Shown: positions 59,761 through 64,000 of the stretch, piece after piece
Position numbering within the stretch: the stretch's first letter is position 1
Layout of the letters: every line of letters starts with the position of its first letter
NCBI GenBank assembly: GCA_035772735.1
Contig: JASDFA010000007.1
Coordinates: forward strand, 76,408,501 to 76,472,500
Direction of reading: 5' to 3'
Source of the DNA: Datura wrightii
Lineage: Eukaryota > Streptophyta > Magnoliopsida > Solanales > Solanaceae
Length of the DNA: 64,000 nucleotides
Program-made: the position numbers and the translations under genes
The notes under the pieces: model-generated
Told to the model about the DNA's origin: nothing
Databases searched by the model: none
What the model saw: the letters and a program-made list of their open reading frames with translations, nothing else

Positions 59761-60262
59761 ATTCAGTGAAAATGCATAAAATCCCCCTCAAACTTTTCCA
59801 CATAACTTAGTTTAGTACTTTAACTTTATAGACGTTTATTTAGCCCCCTCATTTAACCTAAAGTGAATTAATACCACCTTTCTAAGACAATCTCAGATTC
59901 ATGTACAAAAGTGTTATACACGCGCCTGACATGTGTATAAGACCATTATTTTTAATTATTTTCATTGTTGATATTTTTTGTAGTTTTTCATTTCTTCTTC
60001 TTTTTCCCCAGTTTTTACTTTCCATATCTATGGAAACATATTCATGGAAAGACATTCATGGAAATATTTTAGATCTACCACACACTCATACCTTGCTTAT
60101 AATTCAAAGACTTCTCAACAAGATAATTTATAGATGAGATAAACATACGAATGGAAGAAAGAAAAGTCGTTGGAATTCAATTTTTCTGGGATGAGTTCGA
60201 TGATTACAATCTCAATTTTGAATCTTGAATTTTGATTAAGAGAAAGGAAAGATCTAAGGAAA
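59761..60262. repeat. Unclassified AT-rich repeat
   Basis: Begins ATCCCCCTCAAAC and contains CACGCGCCTGACATGTG and long T/C-rich tracts. This composition is typical of small dispersed non-LTR or MITE-like sequences in Solanaceae, but I see no clear terminal repeats or coding region. The open frame at 59901-60137 is low-complexity. Confidence 0.35.
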
Positions 60263-60265
60263 GGT

Positions 60266-61077
60266 ATTACTCAGGACCTTAGCACCCCTACTTTGAAATG
60301 GGAAGAGGTCAACATGGATTTCATTACAGGTCTACCTCGTACATGCAACCAGTTTGATTCTATTTGGGTGGTGGTGGACCAAATGACCAAGGCAACTTAC
60401 TTCTTACAAGTCAACACCATAAATTCTGTAGAAGATTATGCCAGGCTGTACATCCGGGAGTTGGTCAGGTTGTATGGAGTCCCTTTGTCCATCATTTCAA
60501 ACAGGAGTACTCAGCTCACCTCACACTTATAGAAGTCCTTTTAGAAAGGACTTGGTACGCATGTTAAGCTCAACACAGCTTTCCATCCGCAAAAAGATGG
60601 TCAAGCTGAGTAGTCCATTCAAACTTAGGAGGATATGTTGAGGGCTTGTGTGATTGATTTCAAGGGTAGTTGGGATGACCACCTACCCCTCATCGAGTTT
60701 TCATTGAACAACAACAACCACTCCAGCATGCAATAGCCCCATTCAAAGCGTTATATGGTATGCGGTATTGGTCTCCCACACGGTGGTACAAAATTGGTAA
60801 AGCTTCCTTGATATGGCCTGACTTAGTTTATGAGGCCATGTAGAAGATTCTACTTATCAGCGAATGGCTGAAGACACCTCAAAGTCTCCATAAATCATAT
60901 GATGATGCGAGGAGAAGAGAGCTGAAGTTTGTTATAGATGATTAGGTATATCTAAAATTTTCTCCTATGAAAGGGTTGATGAGGTTTGGGAAGAAAGGAA
61001 AGCTCAGTCCTAGATATGTCAGTCCTTAAAGAATCGTAAGACACATTGATAATGTGGCTATAAGTTGGACCGAATCT
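60266..61077 (+). pseudogene. Integrase fragment of element K
   Basis: Starts within the zinc-domain tail (LKWEEVNMDFITGLPRT, first Asp). It continues with DSIWVVVDQMTKATYFL, VEDYARLYIRELVRLYGVPLSIISNRST, where the second catalytic Asp (normally SDRG) is Asn. It then decays through several frameshifts (DFKGSWDDHLPLIEF at about 60657) to RFGKKGKLSPRYV (60980-61020). It breaks off in VAYKLD and is joined directly to mid-LTR sequence. Confidence 0.7.
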
Positions 61078-63108
61078 GAGAAGTTGAGAATAGGCAGTGG
61101 ATGCAACGGACGGATACCACGAGTCGTGCTATCAAGGCAGGACTCGTTGGATCGCCCGTGGTCACTTGCAGTGTAGAATTTTTAGGAATTTCATTAAGGG
61201 TATTTTCATCATTAATAAGTCCTAGGGTCCTAAACTACGTCATTTAAGGCTCGAAACGTAGTGTTTAATGAGGGAAAATCTATCCTTGGCTCATTCACAT
61301 CCATGCATGCATAATGAAGGGGTTTAGGAGTGGATCAAGCTAGAATTCTTCAAGCTTTCCTTCAATTGTTCATTGGGGTTTGAAGGAGTGATAAAATCTT
61401 ATCTCCCCCAGGTATGTAGGGTTATAAATGGGTGAAACTATTCACACTCGTGCCCAATCCCTCTCAAAATCATGAAATTCCTATGATGATTCTATGGAGT
61501 TTTAACTCAATGCATGAAATTCCTAATTCTCTACATTGGTATGATTAAATGAGTTTTCATTATTGAGTTATGAATCCTGGGAAAATTTTACGTGTTCTTT
61601 CATTAAAATCAGGTTTCAAGCTTTATAAATATAAAATGCCCTTTTATGAGAAGTTCATGAAAGTTAAGATTTATGATGAATGTTCATGTATGATGAATTA
61701 TTTCCATTAGCTGAGGAAAGAAGTAGCAAAGGAATATCGTTGTTGTGGGAAAAAAAGAAAAATGTAGTATTGATCGAAGGGCATACAGCGCAGGAGTCTC
61801 AGTCGGTCGGTGCCGGGTCGGCCCCTAGGGCACTATTCACCTTGGGAGTGGTTCGGCCATCAAGCTACTTTGTGGGGTAGGGGACCAGACTGGTGACTTC
61901 TGCGGATGATGAAAAGCATGTTTTCAAGTTACCCATGTTTATAATCATGTTATCAAGTGAATTGTGTATTTTCAAGCATGTTAAAGTATTGGGCAATGCC
62001 ACATGTTCAAGTATGATTTACGGTTTATGAAATGTATTTCATGAATTATCGATTTATGACATTGGCCGATTAATGGGCCCTTGATTCATCGATAAACATG
62101 CATATAAATGGGGATCAATGATGTTAATGTTTATTTGGCCATGAATCTCATGAATGATGTTTGTGATTGACGTATGAGCCTAATGTGTATATTTTTGGGG
62201 GCAGTTCTAGCACCAAGTAGCCCGGTGTTCAAAGGACTACGCCAGTGTCTCATAACTACGTGCCACCGTAGGCTCATGATGATACATTACAATTTTAATA
62301 GATCCCCTCTTTCGTGATATCACATAATGCACGTCCCTTGACTGGCAAGCTAGGGACAACTCTGCCCACTTGAGTGAGATAGTTGGGGCATCATGTAACA
62401 GTCTAACATGATGGTGTCGGTTATGATAATTCCCCCCATTATTCCGCATGTTTTTATGCATCGTTATGTTTATGTTATTTTGGCTCAAGTTATGATTTGC
62501 AAAGTTTCTCTTATGACTATAATAATGAATGGATTACAAATATTTTGAAAACCTTGAGCCTTAGTGTTATATTATGATATTTATGTTATGAGCATGTTGT
62601 CCTACTCTTATGATCTCTTATGAACTTTTATGTATTTTAAATGTCCGTTTTACTTACCTTGCATACTCGATACATTCCACTTACTAAACACATACTCTAT
62701 GCTGTATCATGATATAGGCTTTGATATTCAGACCCAACACCGTCATTAGCTCATTCCCGGAGTTAGCATCTGGTTCATTGGTGAGTCCTCATTCCCCAAG
62801 GACCAGTTGATATCAATTATCTCTTTATGTTCAGTTTTCTAGACTTGTCAGGTTAGTTGGGGGTGTTGTCCCATCAACCCATCAGATATGTTAGAGGCTT
62901 TCAGACTAAGTGTAGTATTCAGCTATTATGTATGAAATGCATTTCGCTTTCCATGTAATGTAATGATTAGGCTTCCTCTATGTTATTACGTTGAGTATTA
63001 CGCTCTATTTGACTGAGTTAGATGTATGCTTATGGCATGGGTCGACTTGGAGTCTCTCGCGGCTCCTTGTCCCGTGTTGCAATCCGGGTCTACATTCGGG
63101 CCAGGACA
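61078..63108 (+). repeat. 5'-truncated LTR of element K
   Basis: D/E-subtype LTR, plus orientation, beginning within the palindrome block (ACCACGAGTCGTGC, 61118-61131) and ending ..CATTCGGGCCAGGACA. The first 300 or so bp of the LTR, the PPT and the integrase tail are deleted. A GC-rich segment at about 61705-61905 has no counterpart in the D LTRs. Confidence 0.7.
61705..61905. other. GC-rich insert of unknown origin in the K LTR
   Basis: About 200 bp including GGTCGGTGCCGGGTCGGCCC (61817-61836). It interrupts text otherwise colinear with 18400-18480. It gives a 66-codon open frame (61680-61880), which I regard as incidental. No terminal repeats identified. Confidence 0.35.
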
Positions 63109-63292
63109 AGGTTATTATCCCGAATGGGCTTCCGACAGAGATCACCCAGCCACATCACTATTCATGTCGTGAAATGTACAACAAAAAACCCACATCACAA
63201 AATAACTTTTAGCAATCTTACATACTTTAGGGGGCTTGAACTTTAGGGAATTCAACAGAGTTTCACCTCACATTTGCTTTCCTCAAACACTT
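63109..63292. other. Non-LTR spacer
   Basis: Sequence right of LTR K without similarity to the elements described. Nothing recognised. Confidence 0.4.
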
Positions 63293-63610
63293 TTATCTAT
63301 TCAAGTTGATGCCAAACATTTCTAAATATTTGGACAAAATCATACATGTCTCAATATGAGTACGAAAACATAGGAATATTGGTCCTTTCAACAATACATT
63401 TTCGTGCTTGAATAACTCGGGTGGGAATGCCTTAACATATATTATTCCGACAAGTTTCTCCAGTTGATTCTTCCTCCAATCAATATTCAGACCTCTTCTA
63501 TTCCTTAGGATTACAACTATAATGTATGGCTGTTCTAAGCCAATTTGTTTAGACAAAACATCATCCCAACAGGAAGCCGTAACAATCAACACAAAATAGT
63601 AATTCAACAT
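63293..63610 (-). pseudogene. Exon-like open frame, unidentified
   Basis: 105 codons ending FGINLNR. The text (GLEQPYIIVVILRNRRG, NQLEKLVGIIYVKAFPPELF, CFRTHIETCMILSKYLEM) has normal protein composition and no retroelement motif. The ATG at the start may not be real: moving one base gives an alternative upstream reading (RDVELLFCVDCYGFLLG) that joins the same region, suggesting a one-base frameshift near 63555. I do not recognise the family. It could be the end of a host gene or a gene fragment. Confidence 0.35.
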
Positions 63611-63666
63611 CTCTTTGCAAGCCTATTCTAATAATTTTTTAGGAGAAATGAAAGAGGAAACTTACC

Positions 63667-63742
63667 TAGATTTTCCTACGATTATTCTCCACCATAAAGG
63701 AGTATATTCAAAGTAAGATACAGTTGCACCAACCTTCAGAAA
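63667..63742 (-). pseudogene. Second exon-like segment, unidentified
   Basis: On the minus strand a pyrimidine-rich acceptor-like stretch (TGCCCATTTCTGAAG) precedes an open segment reading GATVSYFEYTPLWWRIIVGK. It ends TCTAG/GTAAGT, a canonical splice donor at about 63665-63660. The next exon-like frame lies 60 bp downstream. Together they look like a spliced host gene or its pseudogene running off the right part of the window. Confidence 0.35.
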
Positions 63743-64000
63743 TGGGCAGTAATTAGCAAAAAAACACCATAAATGGTAGCCTAGCTTGGTTTCCAACTTC
63801 TACTTCTTATCGAATATTCTTGACAAGTTTAAAAGGTAGAACTCTTATCCTTTCTTTGTATCCAATACTTACTATATGAGATTATATATGTAGCCTAGTA
63901 CTCATTCAAAAATGCAGCAAACTCACCCCCCAAAATACTGCTCAAACGCAGCAAAACAACCACCAATGCTCGATGCACAACTTGCAAGTGACTTCTTAAC
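63743..64000. other. Non-LTR sequence at the right edge
   Basis: AT-rich. Possibly intron or flank of the gene-like segments on its left. No feature supported. Confidence 0.3.

Noticed and set aside
61680..61880. 66-codon frame as a small gene
   Set aside because: Starts in LTR text and ends in the GC-rich insert; no recognisable motif and no promoter context.

Overview
This window is repeat-dense plant nuclear DNA. Nearly all of it is nested LTR retrotransposons of the Ty3/gypsy superfamily, in various states of decay. I found no rRNA, tRNA, CRISPR array or bacterial operon. The protein types suggest a dicot, most likely Solanaceae: an Athila-like gag and protease, a putative plant transposon protein ORF, and several Del/Tekay-type chromoviruses whose integrase C-terminus reads KVLWRNQHVEGA..EAEAD. 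The species cannot be fixed from the sequence alone.

Left part (1-11700). An Athila-like element A lies on the minus strand. From its 5' end it has an LTR (6566-7988), a tRNA-Asp primer-binding site, gag, one TAG codon, and protease. Reverse transcriptase, RNase H and integrase are missing. A long 406-aa ORF (1420-2640) occupies the usual envelope-like position. The 3' LTR is beyond the left edge. A is inserted into the pol remnant of an older minus-strand element B, whose PBS (8423-8440) and LTR (from 8445) follow. A plus-strand LTR, L, ends abruptly at 11700.

Central part (11701-59706). This 48-kb block is best read as one minus-strand tandem Tekay array, LTR-internal(E)-LTR-internal(I)-LTR, inserted in L. 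Its outer flanks match at 4 of 5 bases (gtcat/atcat). It has been interrupted by D (11752-19521, plus), a truncated F-type LTR (about 23148-24927), solo LTR G (26743-28374), full element H (28606-38263, perfect GAGGA target duplication), the best-preserved full element F (39365-50133, plus), and solo LTR J (50568-52871). Every coding region carries stops or frameshifts, so nothing here looks autonomous today.

Right part (59707-64000). L resumes for about 50 bp. An unclassified repeat follows, then an integrase fragment fused to a truncated LTR (K, plus). The last part is non-LTR sequence with two open exon-like segments on the minus strand, the only candidate for host-gene material.

How the parts work together: each family carries the usual gag-PR-RT-RH-INT copying machinery, but here the elements mostly serve as insertion targets for one another. 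The most notable shared structure is a palindromic promoter module (AACGTGTCACGGAG ... CTCCGTGACACGTT) upstream of a TATA box. It occurs in the LTRs of two unrelated families and again inside element A, upstream of its extra ORF.
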